Assembly (NCBI GenBank): GCA_964468655.1
Contig: CAYXUG010000057.1
Span: 1 to 12,918 of the forward strand
Length of the DNA stretch: 12,918 nucleotides
Direction: 5' to 3'
Source of the DNA: CAYXUG01 sp964468655
GTDB lineage: Bacteria > Fidelibacterota > Marinisomatia > Marinisomatales > CAYXUG01
In this document: piece after piece, positions 5,338 to 12,918 of the stretch
How positions within the stretch are numbered: the stretch's first letter is position 1
How the letters are laid out: every line of letters begins with the position of its first letter
Notes under the pieces: generated by a model
The model's input: only the letters and a program-made list of their open reading frames with translations
Told to the model about the DNA's origin: nothing
The model's database searches: none
Program-made: the position numbers and the translations under genes

Positions 5338-6326
5338 GAAACAGTCGAATTGCCGGAATCGGGTATTATGTTCCTGATAATATTGTGAACAACGCAGATT
5401 TGGAAAAATTGATGGATACAACCAATGAATGGATCATCGAGAGAACAGGGATTTCAGAACGAAGGCATGTAACAAACGGAATGGGAACATCCCACATGGG
5501 TATCAAAGCTTCTGAAAAAGCTCTTGAAATGGCAGGAGTCATTCCGGAAGATATCGATCTTGTCATTTTTGCGACCATTACATCAGACTACTATTTCCCT
5601 GGCTCGAGCGTGCAGGTACAGGAACAGATGGGAATGGGAACCATCGGCGCCTTTGATATCAGGGTTGCCTGCTCGGCATTCATTTATGGACTTTCCATAG
5701 GTGACCAATTTATTAAAACTGGTCAATATGACAACGTACTTGTAATTGGTGGTGAAGTCCAATCCACCGCACTGCAATATGATACTGAGCACAGGGATAT
5801 ATCTGTCATATTTGGCGATGGCGCTGGCGCTGCTGTTCTTCAGCCCAGTCGGAATAGTTCTGCCATACTTTCAACTCACCTCCACTCCGAAGGTAAACAT
5901 TTGAAAAACCTTTGGTGTGAAGGACCTTCCAGCATTGAAAATCCAAGAATGTCTCATGAAATGATTGATGAAGGCAGGCACCTCCCAATTATGAACGGCA
6001 GGGAAGTTTTCCGTCATGCAATCACCCGTTTTCCTGAAGTCATTGATGAAGCACTTGATCACAACAATTTGTCCATTGATGATGTAAAATTAATCATCCC
6101 CCATCAGGCGAATCATAGAATCAGTGAAGCGGTGGCAAAAAGAATGGGTGTCAGTATGGACAAAGTATTCAGCAATATTCATAAATACGGCAATACAACA
6201 GCCGCTTCAATCCCTATCGCTATGTCGGAAGCTTTGGCAGAAAGAAAATTTTCAGAAGGGGATATTATTGTTCTCGCAGCGTTTGGCGCAGGATTTACGT
6301 GGGCATCTGCAGCCATTCGGTGGTAA
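5334..6326 (+). CDS. fabH: Beta-ketoacyl-ACP synthase III (FabH)
   Basis: 330 residues, usual length. It condenses acetyl-CoA (or a branched starter) with malonyl-ACP to begin type II fatty-acid synthesis in the cytosol. The thiolase-fold catalytic triad is visible: Cys113 in RVACSAF, His257 in IIPHQANHRI and Asn287 in YGNTTAASIP. NEWIIERTGISERRH (31-45) is the typical FabH/CoA-binding segment and GDGAGAAVLQ (161-170) is conserved. The start codon lies in ATGA with the recJ stop (4-base overlap), so no separate ribosome binding site is needed. The other fab genes are absent here, so this copy is apart from a fab cluster. Substrate choice (straight or branched starter) cannot be read by eye. 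Confidence 0.95.
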   Translation: MRNSRIAGIGYYVPDNIVNNADLEKLMDTTNEWIIERTGISERRHVTNGMGTSHMGIKASEKALEMAGVIPEDIDLVIFATITSDYYFPGSSVQVQEQMGMGTIGAFDIRVACSAFIYGLSIGDQFIKTGQYDNVLVIGGEVQSTALQYDTEHRDISVIFGDGAGAAVLQPSRNSSAILSTHLHSEGKHLKNLWCEGPSSIENPRMSHEMIDEGRHLPIMNGREVFRHAITRFPEVIDEALDHNNLSIDDVKLIIPHQANHRISEAVAKRMGVSMDKVFSNIHKYGNTTAASIPIAMSEALAERKFSEGDIIVLAAFGAGFTWASAAIRW

Positions 6327-6392
6327 AACAACTTTCTAAATTTTTTGCACCAGTCATCTGCTCAAAGTAAATTGACCTTCCAATACTAACTT

Positions 6393-7562
6393 ATGAATAA
6401 TCTTTATCTTACAGATGAGCATAAAATGCTTCAGGAAATGGTGCGGGATTTCGCCGCAAACGAAGTTACTCCCGTTGCTGAGGAGTTGGATCACAAGGCT
6501 GAATTCCCACATGAAATTGTAAAAAATATGGCGGAGCTCGGTCTCATGGGGATTCCCATTCCGGAAAAATACGGCGGTGCAGGAATGGATACCGTGGGAT
6601 ATGTAACTGCTGTTTACGAAATGGCAAAGGCAGATGCGTCAGTTGCCATTACACTTTCAGCGCATACCTCACTTGGCACCATGCCGATTCTTCTGGTAGG
6701 CACTGAAGAACAAAAAAAGAAATACCTTCCTCCCCTCGCCTCGGGTGAAATCATTGGCGCATTCGGTTTGACTGAGCCGGGAGCGGGAAGTGATGCCGGC
6801 GCAACAAAAACGACGGCAGTTTTGGATGGCAACGAATGGATCATTAACGGCGGAAAAATTTTCACCACCAATGCAGGTGTTGCGGGACTTCTCCTTGCTA
6901 CGGCAGTCGTGATGAAAAAAAATGAGAAAAAGGGAATCGGCGCCTTTATTATCAATGCGGACAATCCGGGGTTGACAATCGGTCCTCCGGAAAAAAAGAT
7001 GGGATGGAAAGCATCTGATACACGGCAGCTCTTTTTTGAAGACCTCCGAATTCCGAAAGATAATCTTTTAGGTAATCCCACAGATGGATTCAAAACATTT
7101 TTAAAAGCGTTAACCGGGGGAAGAATTTCCATTGCAGCACTCTCCACCGGAACTGCTGAAGGTGCATATATTGCAGCATTAAAATATTCCACTGAACGGG
7201 AGGCATTTGGAAAACCCATTCATAAATACCAGTCTGTGGGATTCAAACTTTCTCAAATGGCAACTGAAATAGAAGCTTCAAAACTGTTGGTATATCAGGC
7301 GGCGCATAAATATGACCTGGGACAAAGTGTAATAAAAGAAGCTGCAATGGCAAAATTATTCGCATCAGAAACAGCCATGCGAACCACAACCGAAGCAATT
7401 CAAATCTTTGGCGGATACGGCTACATAAAGGAATACCATGTGGAACGTTTCTTCAGGGACGCGAAAGTACTGACGATTGGAGAAGGAACAAGCGAAGTTC
7501 AAAAGATGGTCATTTTAAGAGAACTCCTGAAAGATGTGCAAAATAACTTACCTCAAAATTAA
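6393..7562 (+). CDS. Acyl-CoA dehydrogenase (short-chain type)
   Basis: 389 residues, typical of FAD-dependent acyl-CoA dehydrogenases that form the trans-2-enoyl-CoA in beta-oxidation or branched amino-acid breakdown, passing electrons to ETF. Order: N-terminal helical domain with IPEKYGGAGMD (55-66); beta domain with FGLTEPGAGSDAGATKT (124-140, FAD/substrate binding); C-terminal helical domain with AFGKPI (271-276), QIFGGYGYIKEYHVERFFRDAK (337-358) and the catalytic base Glu364 in IGEGTSEVQ. A Glu at this place marks the short/medium-chain and short-branched groups rather than the isovaleryl type. Exact substrate is undecided. It starts 66 bases after fabH without a Shine-Dalgarno or a terminator between; TTGCAC (6345-6350) and TAAATT (6368-6373) are only a weak promoter match. 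Partner beta-oxidation and ETF genes are not in the window. Confidence 0.94.
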   Translation: MNNLYLTDEHKMLQEMVRDFAANEVTPVAEELDHKAEFPHEIVKNMAELGLMGIPIPEKYGGAGMDTVGYVTAVYEMAKADASVAITLSAHTSLGTMPILLVGTEEQKKKYLPPLASGEIIGAFGLTEPGAGSDAGATKTTAVLDGNEWIINGGKIFTTNAGVAGLLLATAVVMKKNEKKGIGAFIINADNPGLTIGPPEKKMGWKASDTRQLFFEDLRIPKDNLLGNPTDGFKTFLKALTGGRISIAALSTGTAEGAYIAALKYSTEREAFGKPIHKYQSVGFKLSQMATEIEASKLLVYQAAHKYDLGQSVIKEAAMAKLFASETAMRTTTEAIQIFGGYGYIKEYHVERFFRDAKVLTIGEGTSEVQKMVILRELLKDVQNNLPQN

Positions 7563-7571
7563 GGGCTGAAT

Positions 7572-9899
7572 TTGGACATCCTTTCCAGATTACCTGATTC
7601 TTTTCAAACTTACTGGTTTGAAAAACCGGTGGTATTCAGAATAATAATCTTCGCAGGTTTAATTCTGATCATTTCACTCTTTTTTCCATCCAGCAAAACA
7701 TTGATCTACAATTATGAGCTGGGAAGTATTACGAGAGAGGAAATTGTCGCTAAGTATAATTTCCCTATTTTGAAAAACGATGAGGAGCTTCAGAATGATA
7801 TTAATGATGCCATTTTAAATACACCATTTTTGTTTGAAAGAGACAGACAAACAGTTGAAAATCAACTTCGGGAAATTGATATACTATTTAAACTGGTCAG
7901 CGAAATCAATAAAGCCAGAGTCAACCACAAAGATTCGCAGGATATGCTGTTCACCTATCGTTACACCGACCAATTTAATAAAGTTCAGGCAAAAGTAGCC
8001 GCAGACAGCACTTCGCTGAGTTTATTGGAAATTGAGTTCACTCAAAAATATCCTTTTAATGGATCAGCCCCAAACTGGTCAGCATTTCACGACAGAACTC
8101 AATTGAATGGCGATCTATTGGACTATCAAAAATTCAAAGAAACCTTACAGAATATTTGCAGGAACAGATGGGCGGAGGGTATTCTGGATATCAACGATGA
8201 AGAGATTCAAAGTAAACAAATTGCCGTTGTTGTTAATGATATTCAGGATATGTTTGAGCCGGATGATATCAATGATTTAGACCGTGCGTGGCTCAAAGCC
8301 CGTGTGGAAATAAATAACCTTTATCCGGAAGAAGATAATTATTTAAAAGAGATCGGTTACAGCATCATTGTGGAATTTATGAAACCAAATATCCTGTTTG
8401 ATAAAGAGACCACAGAAAGAAGGCAGCAGGATGCCGTTTCAAAAGTCCCACGGTCCAAAGGGATTGTTCTGAAAAATGAGCGAATTGTAGATCAAAATAC
8501 CCGGGTAACCCATGAAATACTACAAAAACTGAACTCATACTCCATTGCCATATCCGAAAAAGAAAAACTCGAAGGCGGAATTAGAATTATACTGCCATGG
8601 ATTGGCAGATTCATTTTAATATTTATGATACTTTCAGTTTATTTTTCTTTTATCATTACCTACCGTAGTTCCCTCTTCTTTGACAATAGAATGTTGTTAT
8701 TGTTCAGTTCCATGATAGCTCTTATAACGGTTCTCTCCTATTTATTCGTATTTGTGTTTGGTTTTTCGGAATACCTCATCCCCATTACGGTTGCTCCCAT
8801 GGTCATCACAATTCTGTTTGATGCCCGGATTGCCACAATGGCAAGTGTAACACTTACGCTTCTTGCAGCAGTTTTGGTTGGAGGAAAACTGGATTATGCA
8901 CTGGTATCACTGGTTACCTGCATGGCGTCAATTTATGCTGTAAGAAAATTAAGAACCCGGGCACAGCTTTTTTCGGCAATACTGTATATTGTTTCCAGCG
9001 GCTGCATCACCCTCATAAGTCTGAGTCTCATAAAACATACTGAATTGTCCTATCTTCTTTACAACTGCCTGTTTATCATCATCAGTGGTTTCCTGGCGCC
9101 TTTTTTAACGTATGGACTGAGCGCTCTCTTTGAAATCCTATTTGGCGTAACTTCGGATTTAACACTGCTTGAGCTGTCTGATTTCAACCATCCTTTATTA
9201 AAGCGGCTTTCACAGGAAGCGAACGGAACCTTTAACCATTGCGTGGTGGTTGGGAATTTAGCCGAATCGTGCGCCGCCGCTGTTGGAGCGAATCCTCTTC
9301 TTTGCCGTGTGGGTGCTTATTATCACGATATCGGAAAGTTGACCCGACCGGAATATTACATCGAAAATCAGTTCCACATTGAAAATAAACATGACAGCTT
9401 AACTCCAACACTTTCGGCACGGATCATTGCAAGCCATGTGAAAGATGGACTCAAACTTGCAAAGGAATATCGAATTCCTTCTGTTGTGGCAGATTTTATT
9501 CCCATGCATCATGGAACATCAAGAATTGATTACTTTTACCAAAAAGCATTGGAGCAGGCAGATGGTGATCCAAAGAGTGTGAACGAAAGCGATTTCCGTT
9601 ATCCGGGACCAAAGCCGAACACAAAGGAGACCGGGATTTTAATGATTTGTGAGGCGGTGGAAGCGGCGGTGAGATCCATTAAAAAACCCGATATAAACAA
9701 CATTGAGGCAATGGTGGATAAAATCGTTGAAAAACGGCTGAAAGAAAGACAACTTGACGAATGCCCCATAACCATGGAAGATTTGGCAAATCTTAAAGGT
9801 GATGTGAAGAAGGGTGATGGACTCCTCCCTGTTTTAAGAGGTATTTATCACATCAGAATAGAATACCCGAAAGAAAATGAACCGCCCAAAGGTGCTTAA
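7572..9899 (+). CDS. pgpH: 7TM-HD cyclic-di-AMP phosphodiesterase, PgpH family
   Basis: 775 residues, inner-membrane. A first membrane helix (about 21-38) leads to a large extracytoplasmic 7TMR-HDED-type domain (about 45-335, containing EIVAKYNFPIL and VPRSKGIVLKNERIVDQNTRV). A block of hydrophobic helices follows (about 341-525). The cytosolic HD domain is complete for the conserved metal ligands: His556 (FNHCVVVGNLAE), His585-Asp586 (YYHDIGKL), and His646-His647 (MHHG). The family (Listeria PgpH) hydrolyses c-di-AMP to pApA. The start is TTG 7572, six bases after an AAGGG that overlaps the acyl-CoA dehydrogenase stop; no in-frame ATG lies near. It is followed after 24 bases by ybeY, the same pairing as in Firmicutes, where phoH usually precedes; phoH is absent here. 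A diadenylate cyclase elsewhere is expected. Family sure, substrate inferred. Confidence 0.92.
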   Translation: MDILSRLPDSFQTYWFEKPVVFRIIIFAGLILIISLFFPSSKTLIYNYELGSITREEIVAKYNFPILKNDEELQNDINDAILNTPFLFERDRQTVENQLREIDILFKLVSEINKARVNHKDSQDMLFTYRYTDQFNKVQAKVAADSTSLSLLEIEFTQKYPFNGSAPNWSAFHDRTQLNGDLLDYQKFKETLQNICRNRWAEGILDINDEEIQSKQIAVVVNDIQDMFEPDDINDLDRAWLKARVEINNLYPEEDNYLKEIGYSIIVEFMKPNILFDKETTERRQQDAVSKVPRSKGIVLKNERIVDQNTRVTHEILQKLNSYSIAISEKEKLEGGIRIILPWIGRFILIFMILSVYFSFIITYRSSLFFDNRMLLLFSSMIALITVLSYLFVFVFGFSEYLIPITVAPMVITILFDARIATMASVTLTLLAAVLVGGKLDYALVSLVTCMASIYAVRKLRTRAQLFSAILYIVSSGCITLISLSLIKHTELSYLLYNCLFIIISGFLAPFLTYGLSALFEILFGVTSDLTLLELSDFNHPLLKRLSQEANGTFNHCVVVGNLAESCAAAVGANPLLCRVGAYYHDIGKLTRPEYYIENQFHIENKHDSLTPTLSARIIASHVKDGLKLAKEYRIPSVVADFIPMHHGTSRIDYFYQKALEQADGDPKSVNESDFRYPGPKPNTKETGILMICEAVEAAVRSIKKPDINNIEAMVDKIVEKRLKERQLDECPITMEDLANLKGDVKKGDGLLPVLRGIYHIRIEYPKENEPPKGA

Positions 9900-9923
9900 T
9901 ATATTCCAGCTTCTTCCCTCTTT

Positions 9924-10367
9924 ATGATTGAAGTATCCACCGAATTTGATGAAATCAATAATCCTTTAAACCGAACCTATATCGGCGAGCTTGTTCAGCA
10001 GGTTCTATGGTACAATAATATTTCAAAAGGTGCGGTAACGGTCATTTTTACCAATGCGGATCACCTCAAAAACTTAAAAAAACAATTCTTCAATGAGGAT
10101 GTTTACACCGATGTCATTGCCTTCCGGCTCGATAATCAAAACAATGAATCGTTCGAAGGTGAAATTTATATCAGCCCTGAAATGGCAGAGGAAAATTCGC
10201 GGGAATTCGAAACATCCTTCCACAATGAACTTTCACGGCTCATCATCCACGGATGTTTGCATCTGCTGGGGTATGAAGATTCCACTGAAAAATCCAAAGC
10301 GGAAATGACGAGGATGGAAAATTCCTATCTCGAAAATTCCGATACATCACATTTACTAAAGATATGA
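9924..10367 (+). CDS. ybeY: Endoribonuclease YbeY (rRNA maturation factor)
   Basis: 147 residues, usual size. YbeY is a zinc-dependent endoribonuclease for 16S rRNA 3' processing and 70S quality control. TDVIAFRLD (62-70) corresponds to TDVLSFP, and FEGEIYISPEMAEENSREF (77-95) to the GDIxIS block. The metal motif reads HGCLHLLGYED: His109 and His113 are present, but the third ligand of HGxLHLxGyDH is Asp119 instead of His. I recall Asp at this place in Bacteroidota YbeY, so it is probably lineage-typical rather than a defect. No Shine-Dalgarno precedes the ATG, which is 24 bases after pgpH. The TGA overlaps the next ATG (ATGA), so translation is coupled to the CNNM gene. Confidence 0.93.
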   Translation: MIEVSTEFDEINNPLNRTYIGELVQQVLWYNNISKGAVTVIFTNADHLKNLKKQFFNEDVYTDVIAFRLDNQNNESFEGEIYISPEMAEENSREFETSFHNELSRLIIHGCLHLLGYEDSTEKSKAEMTRMENSYLENSDTSHLLKI

Positions 10368-11611
10368 TTATTTTACACGTTGTTATTTTTATTGTCCTAC
10401 TGATTCTTTCCGCATTTTTTTCCGGAGCGGAATCAGCATTCTTTTCTTTAAAAAAATCTTCTGCCGCAAAATTGGAAAAGAAGCAGGTGATGGATCTGCT
10501 CTCAAATCCCCGCCGGCTTCTCATTACTATTTTAACAGGAAACACCGTTGTCAATACAGTGCTGGCATTTCTGACCGCTACACTTACAGCAGATATAGCT
10601 TTGAAACTGGGAGCAAACATCACTCTTCTCGTTACAATAGAAGCCGTTGTGTTGGCAATCGTCATTCTTCTTGTGAGTGAAATAACACCTAAAATTTTAG
10701 CCATCCGGAATTCAGAGATCTTCGCTGAAAGAGTTGCATTGCCCATCAGGATGATTGGAATACTTCTTTACCCTATTGCGGCGGTTTTATACAATATCAC
10801 TCACGCCCTTACGCGCTGGCTCCCATTTAAGAGGGAGGAACTATTTGACTCAGAGGAAGAATTGCGGACACTGGCTGATATCGGCGCTGATCAGGGCACA
10901 CTCGATGAAGCAGAAAAAGAAATGATTCAGTCTGTGTTTGATTTCGGGGAAACATCCGTAAGAGAAATTATGGTACCAAGAATTGATATCTCCGGCATGG
11001 AGCAAACTTCATCCATTAATAACGCAATCAAAATTATTCGTAATAGCAGATATTCAAAATTTCCTGTTTATGAAGAAGACCTCGATTCCATCAAAGGGAT
11101 CCTTTATGCCAAGGATGTGCTTCCTTTCCTGAACGGACAGACGAAAGATACCAGCGTGCTTGAAATCAGCAGAGAACCGTACTTTGTCCCTGAGTCGAAA
11201 CCTATCAGCGATCTGTTAAAAGATTTTCAGAACAGGCGGGAAAACATTGCCATTGTTGTGGATGAGTTCGGCGGAACGGCTGGGCTTGTTACCGTGGAAG
11301 ATATTGTTGAGGAAGTGGTTGGTGAAATCAAGGATGAATTTGACAGAGAATCACCACTAATCGTTCCTATAAAGAAAAATGAAGAATGGCTGGTGGATGC
11401 CAAAATTCCCATAAACGATTTGGAGGAAGTGATTGCCATCCCATTTCCTGAAGAACGTGAATACGATACTCTGGGTGGATTTATTTTTGACCGGATTGGC
11501 GATATTCCTTCCGTGGGAGAAAAAACGACTTTTTCGAGTTATGAATTCAAGATTCATTCCCGCGATGGCAACCGAATTGTAAAAGTAACCATCAAAAGAA
11601 GTGAAAAATAA
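10364..11611 (+). CDS. CNNM / CBS / CorC_HlyC membrane protein (putative Mg2+ efflux)
   Basis: 415 residues with the standard layout. The CNNM (DUF21) membrane domain (about 1-185) has helices near 2-20, 58-78, 86-106 and 128-148 and conserved motifs FFSGAESAFFSL (18-29), GNTVVNT (59-65) and SEITPK (105-110). A CBS pair follows (about 190-325: TSVREIMVPRIDI, SKFPVYEE, GILYAKDVLPFL and VVDEFGGTAGLVTVEDIVEEVVGEI). The CorC_HlyC domain (about 335-412) ends the protein. Relatives (CorB/CorC/YfjD/MpfA) export Mg2+ or handle divalent cations, with ATP binding by the CBS pair; 'hemolysin' labels are historical. Its 4-base overlap with ybeY recalls the ybeY-corC neighbourhood of Proteobacteria, although that CorC lacks the membrane part. 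No evident defects. Confidence 0.93.
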   Translation: MIILHVVIFIVLLILSAFFSGAESAFFSLKKSSAAKLEKKQVMDLLSNPRRLLITILTGNTVVNTVLAFLTATLTADIALKLGANITLLVTIEAVVLAIVILLVSEITPKILAIRNSEIFAERVALPIRMIGILLYPIAAVLYNITHALTRWLPFKREELFDSEEELRTLADIGADQGTLDEAEKEMIQSVFDFGETSVREIMVPRIDISGMEQTSSINNAIKIIRNSRYSKFPVYEEDLDSIKGILYAKDVLPFLNGQTKDTSVLEISREPYFVPESKPISDLLKDFQNRRENIAIVVDEFGGTAGLVTVEDIVEEVVGEIKDEFDRESPLIVPIKKNEEWLVDAKIPINDLEEVIAIPFPEEREYDTLGGFIFDRIGDIPSVGEKTTFSSYEFKIHSRDGNRIVKVTIKRSEK

Positions 11612-11657
11612 TTTTAGTACGTCCGCCCAATAAAATAGCGGATAAACAGATTACCTT

Positions 11658-11687
11658 GATCAATTTAATTTTCTTGATTGTTTTTTT
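11658..11687 (+). terminator. Weak hairpin plus T-tract after the CNNM gene
   Basis: GATCAA (11658-11663) pairs with TTGATT (11674-11679) over a 10-base loop, with one G-T pair, followed by seven Ts (11681-11687). The stem is AT-rich and weak, but the place is right: it sits in the 129-base gap that ends the long operon before mazG. Confidence 0.35.
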
Positions 11688-11740
11688 ATTAATCATGTAA
11701 ATCCGCGAAAATCAGGTACCTAGTTAAAAAAGGAGTACAA

Positions 11741-12517
11741 ATGCCGGAGAAACCGGGAAAACTGTTTGACGAGTTGGTAAAAATTGTAGAAAATTTGCGT
11801 GGACCAGACGGCTGCCCGTGGGACCGTGAACAGACTCACGCTTCCCTCCTTCCGTTTTTTTTAGAGGAAACTTACGAGGTCATGGAAACGGTAGACGAAG
11901 AGGATTGGGAAACCCTGACGGAAGAATTGGGCGACATTCTGCTTCACACTGTATTTCAGTCTAACATAGGGAAGGAGAATAACGAATTCGATATTACCAG
12001 TGTCTTAAAGATTGTGAATGAAAAACTGGTAAGGCGCCATCCCCATGTTTTTGGAGATAAAAAAGCGGATGGTCCGTTTCACGCAAAGCAGAATTGGGAG
12101 GCAGCCAAACAAAAGGAGAAGAATCGTGAGTCACGGTTGGATGGTGTGCCGAAAACACTTCCTGCCTTAGTCAGGGCGCAGCGGCTTCAGCAAAAAGCCA
12201 GCTATGTGGGATTTGATTGGGAGGAGACTCAACAGGTCTGGAAGAAAGTACACGAAGAACTGGACGAATTAAAAGAAGCAGAATCCAGCGGTATAAAAAA
12301 AGATATTGAAGAAGAGGCAGGCGACCTCTTTTTTGCCATAGTGAACCTATGCCGGTTTCTCAATATTTCTTCAGAAGATGCCCTGAGAAAGGCAAACAAG
12401 AAATTCACCCACCGGTTTCAACTGGTAGAGAAAGAACTAAAATCGAGGGGCAAGTCTATTGAGGAATCAAATCTGGAAGAGATGGATGAAATTTGGAATG
12501 AGGTGAAAAAGTACTAG
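11741..12517 (+). CDS. mazG: Nucleoside triphosphate pyrophosphohydrolase MazG
   Basis: 258 residues, the two-domain MazG length. It hydrolyses NTPs and dNTPs to NMP and PPi (house-cleaning of non-standard nucleotides and, in some bacteria, control of ppGpp). The N-terminal repeat has LRGPDGCPWDREQTHASL (19-36), EETYE (42-46) and EELGD (61-65). The linker includes RRHPHVFG and WEAAKQKEK. The C-terminal, usually catalytic, repeat has RLQQKASYVGFDW (148-160), EELDE (172-176) and EEAGD (191-195), the EExxE...ExxD metal-binding pattern. Both repeats look intact. The start is firm: AAAAGGAG lies eight or so bases before the ATG. The gene stands apart from the upstream operon and probably has its own promoter, which I could not place. 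It ends ten bases from the convergent gene. Confidence 0.95.
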   Translation: MPEKPGKLFDELVKIVENLRGPDGCPWDREQTHASLLPFFLEETYEVMETVDEEDWETLTEELGDILLHTVFQSNIGKENNEFDITSVLKIVNEKLVRRHPHVFGDKKADGPFHAKQNWEAAKQKEKNRESRLDGVPKTLPALVRAQRLQQKASYVGFDWEETQQVWKKVHEELDELKEAESSGIKKDIEEEAGDLFFAIVNLCRFLNISSEDALRKANKKFTHRFQLVEKELKSRGKSIEESNLEEMDEIWNEVKKY

Positions 12518-12527
12518 TTTCTTTTTA

Positions 12528-12890
12528 TTAATAATCCCCATCAACAGCATATTTATCCCATTCAATACATTTAATCTGCTCCATAACCTTTTCATCGATT
12601 GGCATCGCCCACTCATTTTGAAACCATGCAATTGTAAGATACGAGAGTGAATAATTACTGCTGTCAATAGGAGCCGATTCAAAATCAGCGATGCAAGATA
12701 TACGAGGAATGGACATTGGTTTCCAGCCATCACCCATATTGTCATAGAATTTCTTCTTTCCAAGAGAAACTGTAATAGGAGTTTCAACTGGATTTATTAA
12801 AAAAGGAACAGTACCGGACCATAACTTTTTTTTGGCATTTTCTATCAACCGGACAATTATTTCTTTAGGGTAAAGTCGTAAAAGAGCCAC
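12528..12890 (-). CDS. Unrecognised small cytosolic protein
   Basis: 120 residues with no signal peptide or membrane helix. It is a soluble mixed domain: LIENAKKKLWSGTVPFLINPV, then VSLGKKKFYDNMGDGWKPMSIPRI, a hydrophobic strand LSYLTIAWFQNEWAMPID, and a charged tail EQIKCIEWDKYAVDGDY. The composition and the WFQ..WAMPIDE...IDWxxxA-like ending look like a genuine protein, but I cannot name a family. The start is probably GTG at 12890: an in-frame TGA lies at 12906-12908 and there is no upstream in-frame ATG. An ATG at 12897 is in another frame and stops quickly, so a frameshift near the N-terminus is possible but unproven. Convergent with mazG. Confidence 0.6.
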   Translation of the reverse strand: MALLRLYPKEIIVRLIENAKKKLWSGTVPFLINPVETPITVSLGKKKFYDNMGDGWKPMSIPRISCIADFESAPIDSSNYSLSYLTIAWFQNEWAMPIDEKVMEQIKCIEWDKYAVDGDY

Positions 12891-12918
12891 TAAACATGTT
12901 GACTTTCAAGTTGTTTAA

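Noticed and set aside
6345..6373. Promoter for the acyl-CoA dehydrogenase (TTGCAC, 17 bases, TAAATT)
   Set aside because: Weak match in AT-rich sequence; no terminator separates the gene from fabH, so co-transcription is simpler.
6614..7219. Long minus-strand open frame opposite the acyl-CoA dehydrogenase
   Set aside because: It mirrors codon structure of a well-supported gene; composition (Pro/Ser/Ala-rich) is typical of antisense shadows.
10243..10746. Minus-strand open frame opposite ybeY and the CNNM gene
   Set aside because: It is antisense to two strongly supported, overlapping genes and shows no recognisable domain.
11622..11642. Small stem TCCGC/GCGGA after the CNNM gene
   Set aside because: Only five pairs with an 11-base loop and no T-run; not enough for a terminator or regulatory call.
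11674..11703. Promoter for mazG (TTGATT, 18 bases, TAAATC)
   Set aside because: The -10 matches consensus at only three of six positions and the -35 overlaps the weak terminator stem.
1..12918. CRISPR array, integrase, transposase or toxin-antitoxin pair
   Set aside because: No regularly spaced repeats and no such protein families are visible on either strand.

Overview
The window is an AT-rich bacterial chromosome segment with a mostly single-direction gene layout. Gene content points to the FCB group (Bacteroidota, Marinimicrobia and relatives). The pointers are a winged-helix protein fused to a nucleotidyltransferase-like domain, a YbeY with Asp in place of the third zinc His, a PgpH-type 7TM-HD protein, and many starts without a Shine-Dalgarno sequence. 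The lineage is an inference from recalled family features; no search was run.

Bases 1-1305 form an accessory patch. It holds a minus-strand winged-helix/nucleotidyltransferase-like gene and a tRNA with a CAT anticodon. A GIY-YIG nuclease gene starts two bases after that tRNA and is broken by one in-frame TAA. Beyond it lies a second copy of the tRNA 3' end, split at the T-loop by a 35-base GC-rich palindrome. This looks like the remains of a small tRNA-associated insertion. Bases 1306-2351 hold an unrecognised secreted protein, a convergent DUF971 protein with no gap between the stop codons, and tRNA-Val(CAC).

Bases 2428-3613 hold a CdsZ/DUF164-type coiled-coil zinc-ribbon gene and the bacterial type A RNase P RNA (rnpB). 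The zinc-ribbon gene has a good sigma-70-like promoter and a terminator-shaped hairpin in its short leader.

Bases 3625-11611 look like one long plus-strand operon: recJ, fabH (4-base overlap), an acyl-CoA dehydrogenase, a 7TM-HD c-di-AMP phosphodiesterase (PgpH family), ybeY, and a CNNM/CBS/CorC_HlyC membrane protein (4-base overlap). It combines DNA repair, fatty-acid initiation, acyl-CoA oxidation, c-di-AMP turnover, rRNA maturation and metal transport. The 7TM-HD/ybeY/CNNM order is a variant of a widely conserved neighbourhood. After a 129-base gap comes mazG, then a convergent unrecognised 120-residue gene at the right edge.

The most interesting item is the tRNA/GIY-YIG/split-tRNA-remnant unit at 796-1184. 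The possible attenuator ahead of the zinc-ribbon gene comes second.
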